From Cylindrobasidium torrendii FP15055 ss-10 (lineage: Eukaryota; Basidiomycota; Agaricomycetes; Agaricales; Physalacriaceae), in NCBI GenBank assembly GCA_000934385.1, contig KN880568.1, positions 1 to 64,000 of the forward strand: DNA of 64,000 nucleotides, given 5' to 3'. The notes beneath the pieces are model-generated. The model did no database searches. It saw nothing but the letters and a program-made list of their open reading frames with translations, and was not told where the DNA came from. Numbering within the stretch: position 1 is the stretch's first letter; each line of letters starts with the position of its first letter. Positions 47,061 through 59,962 of this stretch are shown piece by piece. Made by a program: the position numbers and the translations under genes.

Positions 47061-50000
47061 ATGGAGGTATGCTCACTTTAGCATAGACCTGAAACCATTT
47101 GACAAATTCAAGGTGTTTGCGTCGGGAAATTCGTCGACGGCGGCGGCCGTCACCTTCATCACATTCGTACAGGACCTCAAGAAGAAAACGAAGACATGGG
47201 GCCCCATGATAGACCTCTGCGCCAGTGGCGAGAAGACACTTGAACGCTTCCGTTACCAATTCCCGGAGGATTGGCTGTACAGTGACCAACTGCGTGGCGA
47301 ATGGAGCGCGTATAACGAGATTCTCAAGCGTAAGAACGACTCAATTCAGGAGCAGCTTGGTGCGTACCCTTGCAGGCTTATTGAGCGTACACTTATCCTT
47401 TGCAGCCGGCCTACAAGTGAAGATCAACGCGGAAGACCACATCGCCGAGCAAAAGATTACCGACATCCTTGCTGAGTGGGAACAAACGCGTCCTGTCCAA
47501 GGAAACATGCGCGCAGATACGGCCATGAATGTGATCAACGTCTTCGAGGGCAAACTGAATCGCACTCAAGAACACTACGACCTCGTGTGTCGCGCGAAAG
47601 AGGCTTTGGACCTGGAACTCGTGCGGCACACGCGTCTCGAGCCTGTATTCGAGGAACTTCGCGATCTCAAAGCTGTATGGACCGCACTCTCAGGAATATG
47701 GAGCCAAATATCCGAACTGCGCGATATGTCCTGGGCCACAGTTCAACCCCGCAAGCTCAGGCAGCATATCGACGGCCTGCTCACATCGACGAAGGACATG
47801 CCAACCAAGATGCGTCAATACGCCGCGTTCGAGTATGTTCAGGATACACTTCGCGGCCTACTCAAGTCCAATTCTGTCGTGTCGGAACTCAAGTCAGACG
47901 CGTTGAAAGACAGACATTGGAAGCAGCTATTCAAGGTCCTCAAAGTGCCGACACAGATCAGCCTTACCCTGTTGGTACTATCTATGCTCACTTAACTTTG
48001 CTCATCATCGCAGAATGACTCTCGGGCACGTATACGATCTCGACCTCAAGAAGAACGAGACCCTCATTAAAGAGGTCATCATACAAGCGCAAGGAGAGGT
48101 CTGCCTTTTGTTGGCTCGCTTCACGCCTGGCACTGACGTTTTGCAGATGGCTCTCGAAGAGTACATCAAACAAGTGAAGGAAATTTGGACCAATTATACC
48201 CTAGAGCTTGTCAATTACCAGAACAAATGTCGTTTGATCAGGTAAGGGTTGTTTACCCACCTGAGCTCCCCTAACAACATGTAGGGGATGGGACGACTTG
48301 TTCAACAAGTGTAGCGAAAACTTGAACTCGCTTACCGCGATGAAGCTCTCGCCATACTACAAGGGTACGTTGGCATCCAGAAGGCCCGGCCCGAATTAAC
48401 TGTCCCAGTCTTCGAGGAGGAGGCAAGTTCCTGGGAAGACAAGTTAAACCGTATTCACGTCCTTTTTGGTATGCTCTCAATCTTTGTTCGGAATACTACC
48501 CACTCACGTTTCCTAGACGTCTGGATCGATGTACAGCGCCAGTGGGTGTACCTCGAAGGTATTTTTTCTGGCAGTGCCGACATCAAGCATCTGCTACCGG
48601 TCGAAAGCTCGCGCTTCCAGAACATCAATGCCGAATTCCTGACTGTCATGAAAAAGGTGTACAAGTCACCTTTCGTTATCGACGTCATGAATATCCAAGG
48701 GATCCAGAAGAGTTTAGAGCGCCTCGCTGACCTCCTCAACAAGATTCAAAAGGCCCTCGGTGAATACCTTGAAAGGGAGCGCTCTTCATTCCCACGCTTC
48801 TACTTCGTTGGAGACGAGGATTTACTTGAAATTATCGGCAACAGCAAGGATATTTTGCGCATCATGAAACATCTCAAAAAGATGTTCGCTGGTATCTCAA
48901 CCATTAAACTCGACGACGACTTGACACAGATCCAAGGCATGGCTTCGAGGGAAGGAGAGGAGGTGGCATTCTCTGAGCCCATCAACCTCAAAGATTTCCC
49001 CAAAATCAATGACTGGTTGGCAAGAATCGAGATGATGATGAGATTGTCATTGGCAAATCTTCTTGTTGCTGCTGTAGACGAGTTACAGACGTTCTATGGC
49101 ACAGGGGAAAAGCTCCCTCAGGATCGGTTCATGGAGTGGATGGAAAAGTACCCAGCCCAGCTTGTCACACTCGCCGTGCAGGTTGCGTGGACAGCGTCCG
49201 TGGAATCTTGCTTGGAGGCAGGTTCAGTCCCAGAATCTCCTCTGGAGACCGTTCGTCAAGCCCTTGATCTACTAGCCGACATCGTATTACAAGAGCTTAC
49301 ACCAGTGACTCGTCGCAAGTGCGAGCACCTCATCACGGAGCTTGTCCATCAAAGGGACGTAACGCGCGCTCTCATCCAGCAAGATGTTCGTGACAACAAG
49401 GGATTCACTTGGCTGTACCAAATGCGCTTCTATCTCGACCGGAGTGTCACCAACCCTCTCGAGAAACTCTCCATCCAAACCGCCGACGCGTCGTTCCCGT
49501 ATGGGTGGGAGTACCTTGGCGTTCCCGATCGCCTTGTCCAGACGCCTCTCACGGATCGTGTGTACCTGACGCTGACCCAAGCTCTCGATAATCAGCTAGG
49601 TGGTGCGCCATTCGGGCCTGCTGGCACTGGTATGGCACACTCTCGTCTCCCTGTCAAATGGTTTGCTGATTTTAGACAGGCAAAACCGAGTCCGTCAAGG
49701 CATTGGGCGTCCAACTCGGGCGTTTCGTCCTGGTTTTCTGTTGCGACGAAACGTTTGATTTCCAAGCCATGGGTCGTATTTTCGTCGGCCTTTGTCAAGT
49801 CGGCGCGTGGGGCTGTTTCGACGAGTTCAATCGACTCGAAGAGCGCATTCTCTCCGCCGTCTCCCAACAGGTGCAAACTATCCAACAAGGTCTAGCGTCC
49901 CTGGTCAAGAACCCGAACACAGAAATCGAGTTGGTTGGCAAAAACTTGAAGCTCAACAAGAACATTGGTATCTTCATTACGACCAACCCGAACTACGCAG

Positions 50001-53000
50001 GTCGATCGCAGCTTCCCCCCAACTTGACGAAGCTGTTCCGTCCGTGAGTAGGATTACTTGCCATGTGTTAATACTGCTGAGGATTATGCAACAGAATGGC
50101 TATGACGCGCCCGGATCGCGAACTCATTGCCCAAGTCATGCTTTTCTCTCAGGGCTTCCGTACGGCCGAATCCCTTGCTTCGAAAATCGTTCCGTTCTTC
50201 AACCTCTGCGACGAGCAGCTGTCGCCTCAACCACATTACGACTTTGGTCTTCGTGCTCTCAAGGCCGTGCTCGCCAGCGCCGGTATCCTGAAGCGCGAGC
50301 GTTTGAGCAATGCGAAAGCTGCGGCGGAGGGCGAGGACCCAGCCGTCGGCCTCTCTGACTCTATTTCTGAACAAATTATTGTCATCCAGAGTGTGACTGA
50401 GACTATTGTCCCCAAGTTGGTTGCCGATGATGTCCCTCTCCTCACGAAGTAAGTGCACGTCGCCTCTGCTAACATAAAAGGCTCACCCATGTAGCCTTCT
50501 CGCTGATGTCTTCCCGGGTGTCGACTATATCCCAGTCGACTTGGACGCATTGAAGGAGCAGATATTGAAAGTCTGCCAGGAGCGGCGTTTGGTTGAAGGC
50601 GATCTCTGGATTGCGAAGATCCTGCAATTATACCAGATCCAGAAGATTCAGCACGGTTTGATGATGGTCGGCCCTTCGGGTACAGGCAAAACAAATGCGT
50701 GGCAGGTGTTGCTCGCGGCCCTTGAACGCCTCGACGGCATCGAAGGTGTTCCGTATGTCATTGACCCCAAGGCTATACACAAGGACGCACTGTATGGAAC
50801 ATTGGATCCAACCACACGTGAGTGGAACGACGGGTTGTTCACCCATATCCTTCGTAAAATTGTCGACGATGTTCGTGGTGAAAGTAACAAGCGCCATTGG
50901 ATCATTTTCGACGGTGACGTCGATCCAGAGTGGGTAGAGAACTTGAACAGGTGATTGAAGTTCTAACTTCTTACTGTAATTGTCGCTAAAAGAATGCAGT
51001 GTATTGGACGACAACAAGCTGCTAACCTTGCCCAACGGCGAGCGTCTCAATCTGCCCCCCAATGTTCGCATTATGTTCGAGGTCGAGCATCTCAAGTATG
51101 CCACTCTCGCCACTGTCAGCCGTTGCGGTATGATTTGGTTCTCCGAGGACGTCGTTGAGCCTAGTATGGTGTACCGGAACTATCTTTCCACTCTATCCAC
51201 CGTCACCCTGGATGCAGACGACGAGGAAGCGGATCCACTGTCGCGTCGGATGGAACCACTTGCTGCCGATGCTGCTTCCACTGCTACTCTCGCTATTCAG
51301 AAACAAGTCGCGTCGATTCTCGAACAATTCTTCCAAGAAGGCGACCTTGTCAGCGCTGCTCTCCAGTTCGCTGAGACCATTGAACATATCATGGATTTCA
51401 CTGTGACACGCGCACTCAATACCCTGTTCTCGCTTCTGAACAAGACGGTTCGCAACATCATCGAGTACAACAACCAGCACCCCGATTTCCATCTTCCTCA
51501 AGACAAAGTTGAAGCCTATGTCACCAAGCGCCTTTTGGTTAGCATCATTTGGGCATTCTCTGGAGATGCGAAGCTTGATTTACGTGCCGAGATGGGAGAG
51601 TTCTTGCGTGGGCAAACTGGAATTGACCTACCGCCGCTTGGTCCGGGAAGCTCCTTGCTTGACTTTGACGTCCAGGCCAACACGGGAGAATGGGTGGCTT
51701 GGTCCACTCGAGTGCCAGTCATTGAAATTGAAGCGCACTCTGTAACTGCGTCCGACCAGGTTGTGCCAACTATGGATACAGTGAGGCACGAAGAGGTGCT
51801 CTATTCGTGGTTGTCAGAACATAAGCCTCTAATGCTTTGTGGGCCTCCTGGTTCCGGAAAGACTATGACTTTGTTCAGCGCCCTTCGCAAGCTCCCTGAT
51901 ATGGAAGTCGCCGGCCTCAATTTCTCCAGTGCTACAACACCCGAACTAATTCTCAAGACGTTCGACCAATACTGCGAATACCGGAAGACTCCCAATGGTG
52001 TCATCCTTGCGCCAGTGCAAATTGGCCGTTGGTTGGTTGTGTTCTGTGACGAAATCAACCTTCCTGCTGCAGACAAGTACGGCACCCAGCGTGTTATCTC
52101 TTTCATTCGCCAACTGGTCGAATGCAACGGCTTCTGGCGTTCAAGCGACATGGCATGGGTCCGCCTTGAGCGTATTCAATTCGTTGGTGCATGTAACCCT
52201 CCCACCGATCCTGGCCGTGTCCCGCTTACTCACCGCTTCCTTCGTCATGCTCCTCTGGTCATGGTCGACTATCCTGGAGAGGTCTCCCTCAAGCAGATTT
52301 ACGGCACCTACAATCGTGCCGCCCTCAAGGCTGTTCCTTCTCTGCGACCTTATGCCGAACCACTCACAGATGCAATGGTCGACTTCTACTTGGCGTCGCA
52401 GAAACGGTTTACCACGGACGCGCAGGCTCACTATGTTTACTCCCCGCGTGAGCTGACTCGTTGGGTTCGCGGTATCTACGAAGCTATCAAACCACTGGAG
52501 ACGCTGTCCGCAGAAGGCTTGGTCCGAGTTTGGGCTCATGAAGCACTTCGTCTATTCCAGGATCGTTTGGTATCCGAAGAGGAAAGGCAGTGGACGGACG
52601 AAAATATCGATGGTGTGGCGATGCAGCACTTCCCGACCATGAATCGTGACGAGGCCCTCATGCGTCCAATCTTGTTTTCCAACTGGACATCCAAGGACTA
52701 TATTCCCGTGGATCGTGATACTCTTCGTGAGTATACCAAGGCTCGCCTGAAAGTGTTCTACGAAGAAGAACTCGACGTACCTCTCGTCCTGTTCAATGAT
52801 GTTTTGGACCATGTCCTTCGCATTGATCGTGTTTTCAGGCAGATTCAGGGGCATTTGTTGCTCATCGGTGTCAGCGGCAGTGGAAAGGTAGTGAAAACGT
52901 TTTCTCGTCTGGTTTGATATCTGATAATTGGCAGACTACCCTGTCGCGTTTCGTCGCATGGATGAATGGTCTGAGTATCTTCCAAATCAAGGTCTCCAAC

Positions 53001-56000
53001 AAGTACACTGGTGAGGACTTCGATGACGATCTCCGAACGGTTCTCCGGCGGTCAGGATGCAAGGGCGAGAAGATTTGCTTCATCATGGACGAGTCCAACG
53101 TGCTTGACTCCGGTTTCCTGGAACGGATGAACACTCTTCTCGCCAACGCCGAAGTTCCCGGTCTCTTCGAAGGAGATGAACACGCAGCCTTGATGACTGC
53201 TTGCAAAGAGGGCTCTCAGAGGGATGGGCTCATGCTTGACTCTCACGAAGAGCTATACCGCTGGTTCACGCAGCAAGTTGCCCGCAATCTTCACGTCGTC
53301 TTCACGATGAACCCTCCGGAGAATGGTCTTGCATCAAGAGCAGCCACGTCTCCTGCATTGTTCAATCGTTGTGTGCTGGATTGGTTCGGCGATTGGTCTG
53401 ATCAGGCATTCTACCAAGTGGGCATGGAATTCACGAATAACCTCGACCTCGACCTCTCTTCCTACGTCCCCCCTGCCAACTTCCCCATTGCCTATCGCGG
53501 ACTCAGCATGCCACCCATACACCGAACGGCCGTCGTCAACGGCCTTGTCTACGTGCACGAGTCTCTCCATCAGATCAATCAACGTCTGAGTCGCCGCCAA
53601 GGTCGTTACAACTATGTCACCCCCCGCCACTATCTTGACTTGTAAGTTGTCCCGTATAATGATGTGACCTCTGCTAACAGAACCAGCATCAACCATTACG
53701 TGCGTCTCTATACTGAGAAGCGCGACGAGCTTGAAGAACAACAACGCCACTTGCACGTTGGCCTTGACAAGCTCAAGGATACCGTCACTGAAGTCGAGAA
53801 GCTTCGCGCCAGTCTCGCTGTTAAGCGTTCTCAACTGTCTGCGAAAGATGCAGAGGCAAACGAGAAATTGAAGCGCATGGTGGCCGACCAGCAAGAGGCT
53901 GAGCAGAAGAAGTCTGCTTCAATCGAACTCCAGAAAGAGTTGGCTATTCAAGACAAGCATATCGAACAACGCAAAGCTGTTGCAACCGCTGATCTCGCGA
54001 ATGCTGAGCCCGCCGTCCTCGAAGCTCAGTCTGCCGTGAGCAACATTCGTAGACAGCACTTGCAGGAGGTCCGTACCATGGCCAACCCTCCCGAAGCCGT
54101 GAAACTTGCTATGGAATCCGTCTGTACCGTCCTTGGCCACAAGATCGATAGCTGGCGCACAGTTCAAGGTATCATTCGTCGCGAAGAGTTCATCCAAAGC
54201 ATTATCAACTTCGACACTCAGTCCCAGATGACGAAACACCTCCGCGAAACGATGAAGAAGGACTTCCTCTCCCGTCCATCTTACAACTTCGAGACCGTGC
54301 AGCGTGCCTCTCGCGCTTGTGGACCGCTTGTCAAGTGGGTCATAGCCCAGGTCCAATTCTCGGACATCTTGGATCGTGTCGAACCGTTGCGCAATGAAGT
54401 ACAGAACCTTGAGACACAAGCAGAGACAACGAAGAAGCAAGCGACCGCCATCATCGACATGATTGCTGAACTCGAGTCGAAGATTGCGCTCTACAAGGAT
54501 GAGTACGCACTCCTCATCAGTGAAACCCAAGCTATCAAGGCGGAAATGCAGCGCGTTGAAAGCAAGGTTGACCGCAGTATGAAGCTTCTCGACAGTCTGT
54601 CCTCCGAAAGGGTTCGCTGGGAGAGTGGAAGTCGTGCGTTCGATGCCGAAATGTCGACGATCGTAGGAGATGTCCTTCTCTCCGCCGCTTTCCTCGCATA
54701 CGGCGGTTTCTTCGACCAGCATTACCGAGAAGTCATGTGGCAAGACTGGGCCTCGCATCTCACGGACGCTGGGATCACCTTCAAGACTGAACTGTCACTT
54801 ACGGAGTATTTGTCGACTGCCGATGATCGTCTCAGTTGGCAGTCGAAATCCCTCCCTGCGGACAATCTCACCACCGAGAACGCTATCATGTTGAAACGCT
54901 TCAATCGCTACCCACTCATCATTGATCCCACTGGCCAGGCTACTACCTTCCTCCTAAACGAGTACAAGGAGCGCAAGATTACAGTGACTAGCTTCTTGGA
55001 CGAATCATTCCTCAAGGTCCTTGAGAGTGCTCTTCGGTTCGGAAATGCTCTCCTCATCCAGGATGTCGAGCATCTGGACCCCATCCTCAACGCTGTTCTG
55101 AATAAGGAGATCCGACGCACGGGTGGTCGCGTCCTGATACGACTGGGCAGCCAAGATATCGATTTCTCCCCTTCCTTCACCATGTTCCTCTCGACTCGCG
55201 ATCCGTCGGTCGAATTCTCCCCTGACATCTGTTCTCGTGTCACTTTCGTCAACTTCACGATGACCCGCAGTAGTCTGCAAAGCCAGTCGCTTGACCAGGT
55301 GCTGAAGGTGGAGCGACCTGATACCGAGCGCAAACGAACGGACTTGATGAAACTTCAAGGAGAGTTCCGCGTGCGCTTGCGCACTCTGGAAAAGCTACTT
55401 CTTCAAGCGTTGAATGAATCTTCTGGCAACATTCTTGACGACGACAAGGTCATTGAGTCGCTGGAGAAGTTGAAGAAAGATGCTGCCGAGATCACATCCA
55501 AGGTGGAAGAGACCGACGTGGTCATGAGGGAAGTTGAAGAAGTCACCGCGGAATACCTCCCACTTGCGCAAGCCTGCAGTGCCGTCTTCTTCATTCTGGA
55601 ACAGCTCAATCTCGTCAATCACTTCTACCAATTCTCCCTGCAGTTCTTCCTTGACATTTTCAACTACATCCTCTACCAAAACCCGCGGTTGAAGAGCGTA
55701 TCTGATTATCATGCGCGTCGCGAGATCCTAGTCAACGACCTCTTCCTCATTGTCTACAAGAGAACCTCCAGAGCGCTTCTGTATCGTGATCATGTTATGC
55801 TTGCTGTTCTTCTCGCACAAGTCAAGATGCGTGGAGTCGAGGACTTCTCGGAGGAGTTAGAGTTTTTGCTAGAGAGTTCGGATAGCGTCGTTGCATCTGT
55901 GACCGGCTCGACAGTCCCAGAGATTGGCTTCCTTTCTACAGACCAAAATCTCCGCTTGGACAACTACTCAAAGCAATCCCTGTTCAAACCGGTTCATGGA

Positions 56001-58226
56001 CATATCGTTGATCACGAAGAAGACTGGCAGGTCTTCCTCAAGTCCTCTTCCCCAGAGGATGCAGTACCTATGCCTTGGGAGCCCAGTACTCGTATGTCCA
56101 CTAATTACCAATGCGCTGCCTCACATTGACACATTCATAGCTGCCGTTGAGGCTATCCGTGCTATGCTAGTCGTCAAATGCCTTCGTCCCGACCGTCTTT
56201 TGGAGGCCACTGCTCGATTCGTTCGCGTGGTGTTCAACACCGATCTGGCTTTGGAGTCTGCGTATGATCTTGGCGCAATCGTTACAGACGAAATTCCGCC
56301 GTCCACACCAATTGCACTTGTCTCAGTGTCTGGGTACGACGCCAGCTTCCGCGTGGAGAACTTGATCAAGAACAGCGGAACCCGTTCATCGTCCGTGGCC
56401 ATGGGCTCACAAGAAGGCTTTGCACAAGCCGACCAGGCAATTGCAGCAGCAGCTCGACAGGGAACATGGGTTCTTCTCAAGAATGTCCACCTCGCTCCGT
56501 CATGGCTGGGACAACTCGAGAAGAAAGTGCAAACCCTCAATCCGGCTCGCTCCTTCCGTCTTTTCCTCACAATGGAGACCAACCCGTCCATCCCAGTCAA
56601 CATCCTGCGCCAGTCGCGCCTCATCATGAACGAGCCACCGCCCGGTGTCAAAGCCAATTTATTGGACTCTCTGAAGAGCATACCATCATGGCGCCTCAAC
56701 CAAGGACCGGCAGAGAAATCCCGCCTGTACTTCCTCCTCGCTTGGTTCCATGCCGTTGTGCAAGAACGTCTTCGCTACGTTCCGCTTGGATGGAGTAAGA
56801 CCTACGACTTTAACGACTCCGATCAGAACTCTGCATTCACCACGATTGACACATGGCTGAACTCTGTGGCCAAGGGTCGCGCTAACATCGACCCTATCAC
56901 GATTCCATGGGACGCGGTGCGCACACTCGTCAAGCAATCGGTCTATGGTGGACGTGTGGACAGTGATTTCGATCAGCGTATCCTCGATTCGTTTGTTGAT
57001 TCGCTCTTCCGGCCACAAGCATACAATGTCGACTTCGAGTTGGTGCCCTCGTTGACAGGCGAGGGTGTCCTGACTGCCCCCGACGGCACGAAGATAGACC
57101 AGTTCTTGTCCTGGGTGCAAAACTTGCCAGATCGTCAACCACCGGCCTGGCTTAGCCTACCACCGAGCGCTGAGCGCGTTATTGCTATTGCACAAGGTTA
57201 GTTCTCGCCTTGGTGTCATTTGGTTTACTCTGAACATTGACACAGGAAACGAACTGCTCGGCAAGCTACGCAAGATGCGATTGTTGGCAGATGATGACGA
57301 CGAAGCCACCCCTACTGCGTCCTCTTCCTCGTCGTCGCAGCAGCCGGCCTGGATGCGTGCACTATACGACCGCTGCAAGGAATGGTTAGAATTACTGCCC
57401 GAGGTATTTCTTTTCTTGTTTTTGGGATGGAAAATATTGAACCCCTTTGCAGAAATTCCAGACTCTTCCTCCTTCCAACGACAACCAGGACCCTCTTTAC
57501 CGTCTCTTCGCTCGCGAGGGGGAAATTGGTCGCCGTTTACTCGGACAAGTCAGACGCGACCTCGCCGACATCCTGAAAGTCTGTCTTGGAGAGCTCAAGC
57601 AAACCAACCATCTCCGTAGCCTCATGAGCGAACTTACCAAAGGGACGATCCCCAATCACTGGCGGCGATACAAAGTGCCCAAATCAATGTCTGTTTCCGG
57701 ATGGGTCATCGACTTTGCTCGTCGTTTGAATCAGCTTGATCGCGTTGCTGGCCTCAACAACCTGAACGATGTCGAAGTCTGGCTAGGAGGCCTGTTCTTC
57801 CCGGAGGCCTATGTTACCGCAACCCGTCAAGCCGTCGCACATCGCAAACGTTGGAGTCTGGAGACGCTCAGCTTGCAACTCGATATTGAGAAGGTTAACG
57901 ACCCCGAAGCCTTCATCATTGACGGTATGTCGAATTCTCGCTGACAGCGTTTGCGAGGCTGATGATTCCCAGGTCTGTCAATTGAGGGCGCTTCCTGGCA
58001 AAGTGATAAGCTTGTGCTGAATGAAGGGGAGGTCGTTCGCCTTGGTGCTTCACAGATTCGCTGGGTACAAACTGATGGGACGTCAAGTCCGAAAGGTTTA
58101 TCCAACCTTCCCATCTATCTCAACGGCGACCGCAGCGACGTACTGTTCACTGTGGACTTGCCCTTCGACTCTAGCGCAGGATTGTTGGTCGCGATGCGTG
58201 CGGTCTGTTTGACCGCCAACACGTAG
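47061..58226 (+). CDS. DHC2: Cytoplasmic dynein heavy chain, motor-half gene lacking the N-terminal tail
   Basis: Seventeen exons give about 3,470 aa. The protein starts in the distal tail ([14 protein letters not shown]), then has the linker and six AAA modules. P-loops are intact: AAA1 GPAGTGKT (about residue 765), AAA2 GPSGTGKT (about 1,065), AAA3 GPPGSGKT (about 1,440) and AAA4 GVSGSGKT (about 1,785). The stalk coiled coil and microtubule-binding domain lie near 2,025-2,390. AAA5, AAA6 and the C-terminal region follow to the stop. Compared with a full-length chain of over 4,300 residues, roughly the first 1,000-1,150 tail residues are absent. They cannot lie just upstream, because the SmE gene occupies the opposite strand there. 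Two-gene dynein heavy chains are known in basidiomycetes. The start is either here (a 6-nt first exon, then a 46-bp intron) or an ATG at 46966. Exons: 47061-47066, 47113-47359, 47406-47970, 48014-48241, 48285-48364, 48409-48468, 48517-49629, 49680-50043, 50095-50448, 50495-50950, 51000-52887, 52935-53641, 53687-56091, 56141-57196, 57246-57403, 57453-57924, 57973-58226. Confidence 0.92.
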
Positions 58227-58350
58227 GTAGATTGCTAGCATTGGGATACCCTTGGAGGAATTGGTTGGAATGCTGGTCCATTTGCTCTCGATACTGTTAC
58301 TAGTTTACCCATGTATGAATAATGATAGATACTGCATATTTACGAGCTTT

Positions 58351-59501
58351 TCATTGCCTTGTTACCTCGGAACCTTTGGCGACCGAAAGGACCTTCCAAT
58401 CGATTTCAATGCCGCGGTCCTTGAATATTGCTCGAGCGTCTTCGGCAATGGATTCGAATCCTCCTGTGGCTAGCGCCAGTATCGTTGGCCCAGCTCCAGA
58501 CAAGCAGATGCCCAAAAGACCTGGATGAGTTTTTGGTGTGATGTTAGATGTGACTTCTGGGAGACCAGGGATCTAAAGGATGTCAGAAAGGACGTAATAG
58601 GGCAGGAATGTGACACGAACCAAGGTTTTGCGGTATGGCTGATGAATACGATCCTTCATTGCTTCGTATATAAGCTCTGGATCTGGAGGTGACTGTCCGA
58701 GCGCAGTGGTGAGTACAGCCAAACGCTGCATGTTGAAAATCTGGACAACTGTGAGGGTAGTACAAGATGGTTATGGGTTGTACACACAACATCCTTGCGA
58801 GTGTAAGAAGTTGGCAACACCTCCCTCGCTTTGGCCGTGCTGAGCTCAAAACGTGGGATGATTGCGACTGCTTTAATGCTTTCGTCCCATCCAAACCGGA
58901 CATAATGTCCGATGCCCATTGGTGGGGGAGGAGGTTGCAAGCCCCAGTCTTCTGACGCATCGGCCGGGTACTCAGGCAAAACCTCACTCAGCGGGACGCT
59001 GGCTGCTTCGGTTGCAGCGGCGTCCAGCTCTCGCAGATATGAACCGACAAATCCACCCACAAGGGCGGCGGTGACATTATCTGGATGGCGCTCTACCATG
59101 AGTGCGAAATCGAGAAGGCGTTCCATGGGAAGGTCAAGTTGGCCGAGCTCGTTGCCGAGGAGAACTCCAGCGATGACGGCGGCACCGGACGACCCCAGAC
59201 CGCGTCCAAACGGAATCTCATTGTTGACCTCTATCTTCGTACCAGGAGGAAAGGAGCGGATGTTGTTGCAGCGGAGAACGTACAAGGCAACACGCGTGGT
59301 GAGATTTTTGTAGGCATCGAGAGGAACTTCGTCGGCGCCCTCTCCAGTGTATGAGATCAAAGGGGCGACGAATTGAGCATCTGCTGGGTCTGGGATGGTG
59401 ACCTTGAGGGTGAGGTAGAGCGACAGAGACACGCCAACAGTGTCGAATCCGGGGCCGATATTGGCCGACGAAGATGGAACGGTGATGGTAAAGGACCTCA
59501 T
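58351..59501 (-). CDS. THR1: Homoserine kinase
   Basis: Three exons (59501-58788, 58740-58621, 58572-58351) give 351 aa, the usual length. The GHMP-kinase fold is clear: PSSSANIGPGFD at the N-terminus, the phosphate-binding motif PFGRGLGSSGAAV near residue 95, MVERHPDNV, and the C-terminal LSGAGPTILAL. The enzyme phosphorylates homoserine to O-phosphohomoserine in cytosolic threonine synthesis. Motifs match homoserine kinase rather than mevalonate or galactokinase branches. In the first intron I chose the later acceptor, giving a 47-bp intron and the family-like DVIFNMQRLAVL. It is convergent with the dynein gene (124 bp between stops) and divergent from RRP5. Confidence 0.95.
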
Positions 59502-59962
59502 AGTAGTGCGAAAGAGAAAAGGCAGCGTACTCGACGCATTCCAATGTTGACTCGATCCGATCTTTCATTGGAGATAGTAAATAATTCGCGGTCACGCGTT
59601 GGCAACAACGTGAATCGGAAACGCGTTGAACACAGTTGTGTACATGCATGGCCATATCAGGTCAAATATTGAGGTTGTGTCTCTGCACTCCTTGCATCAA
59701 AATCACTTGCAGCTTTGAAGACGGCGAAATGAGACTTTTAGCTATCAATTCTAGCAAGCAGGTTGGAATTCTCTCGGTTCAAATTTAAAAGTGGAAGAAT
59801 CCCATTTATCTTATTTTCCAGCGCTGATGCTCTCGCATCTTGAACGCACTTTATTCTGTGGCGGGCCTCGGTGGCTTTGAGCACGTGGCTAGGCTGATTG
59901 GATTGATCGAAAAACAATGTTCAGAATTTTGTACCTGCCATCACTCCCTTGACTGCTGCTAA
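59502..59962. promoter_or_regulatory. Divergent promoter region between THR1 and RRP5
   Basis: This 461-bp stretch lies between two start codons on opposite strands. It contains a CACGTG at 59882-59887, 76-81 bp before the RRP5 ATG, and AT-rich segments near 59770-59820. No gene is seen. Confidence 0.6.
59882..59887. promoter_or_regulatory. CACGTG palindrome upstream of RRP5
   Basis: A perfect CACGTG sits about 80 bp before the RRP5 ATG, a position close to that of the same hexamer before RRB1, another ribosome-assembly gene. Confidence 0.3.

Noticed and set aside
59770..59800. tRNA B-box-like sequence (GGTTCAAAT)
   Set aside because: No matching A box, acceptor stem or cloverleaf can be formed around it.
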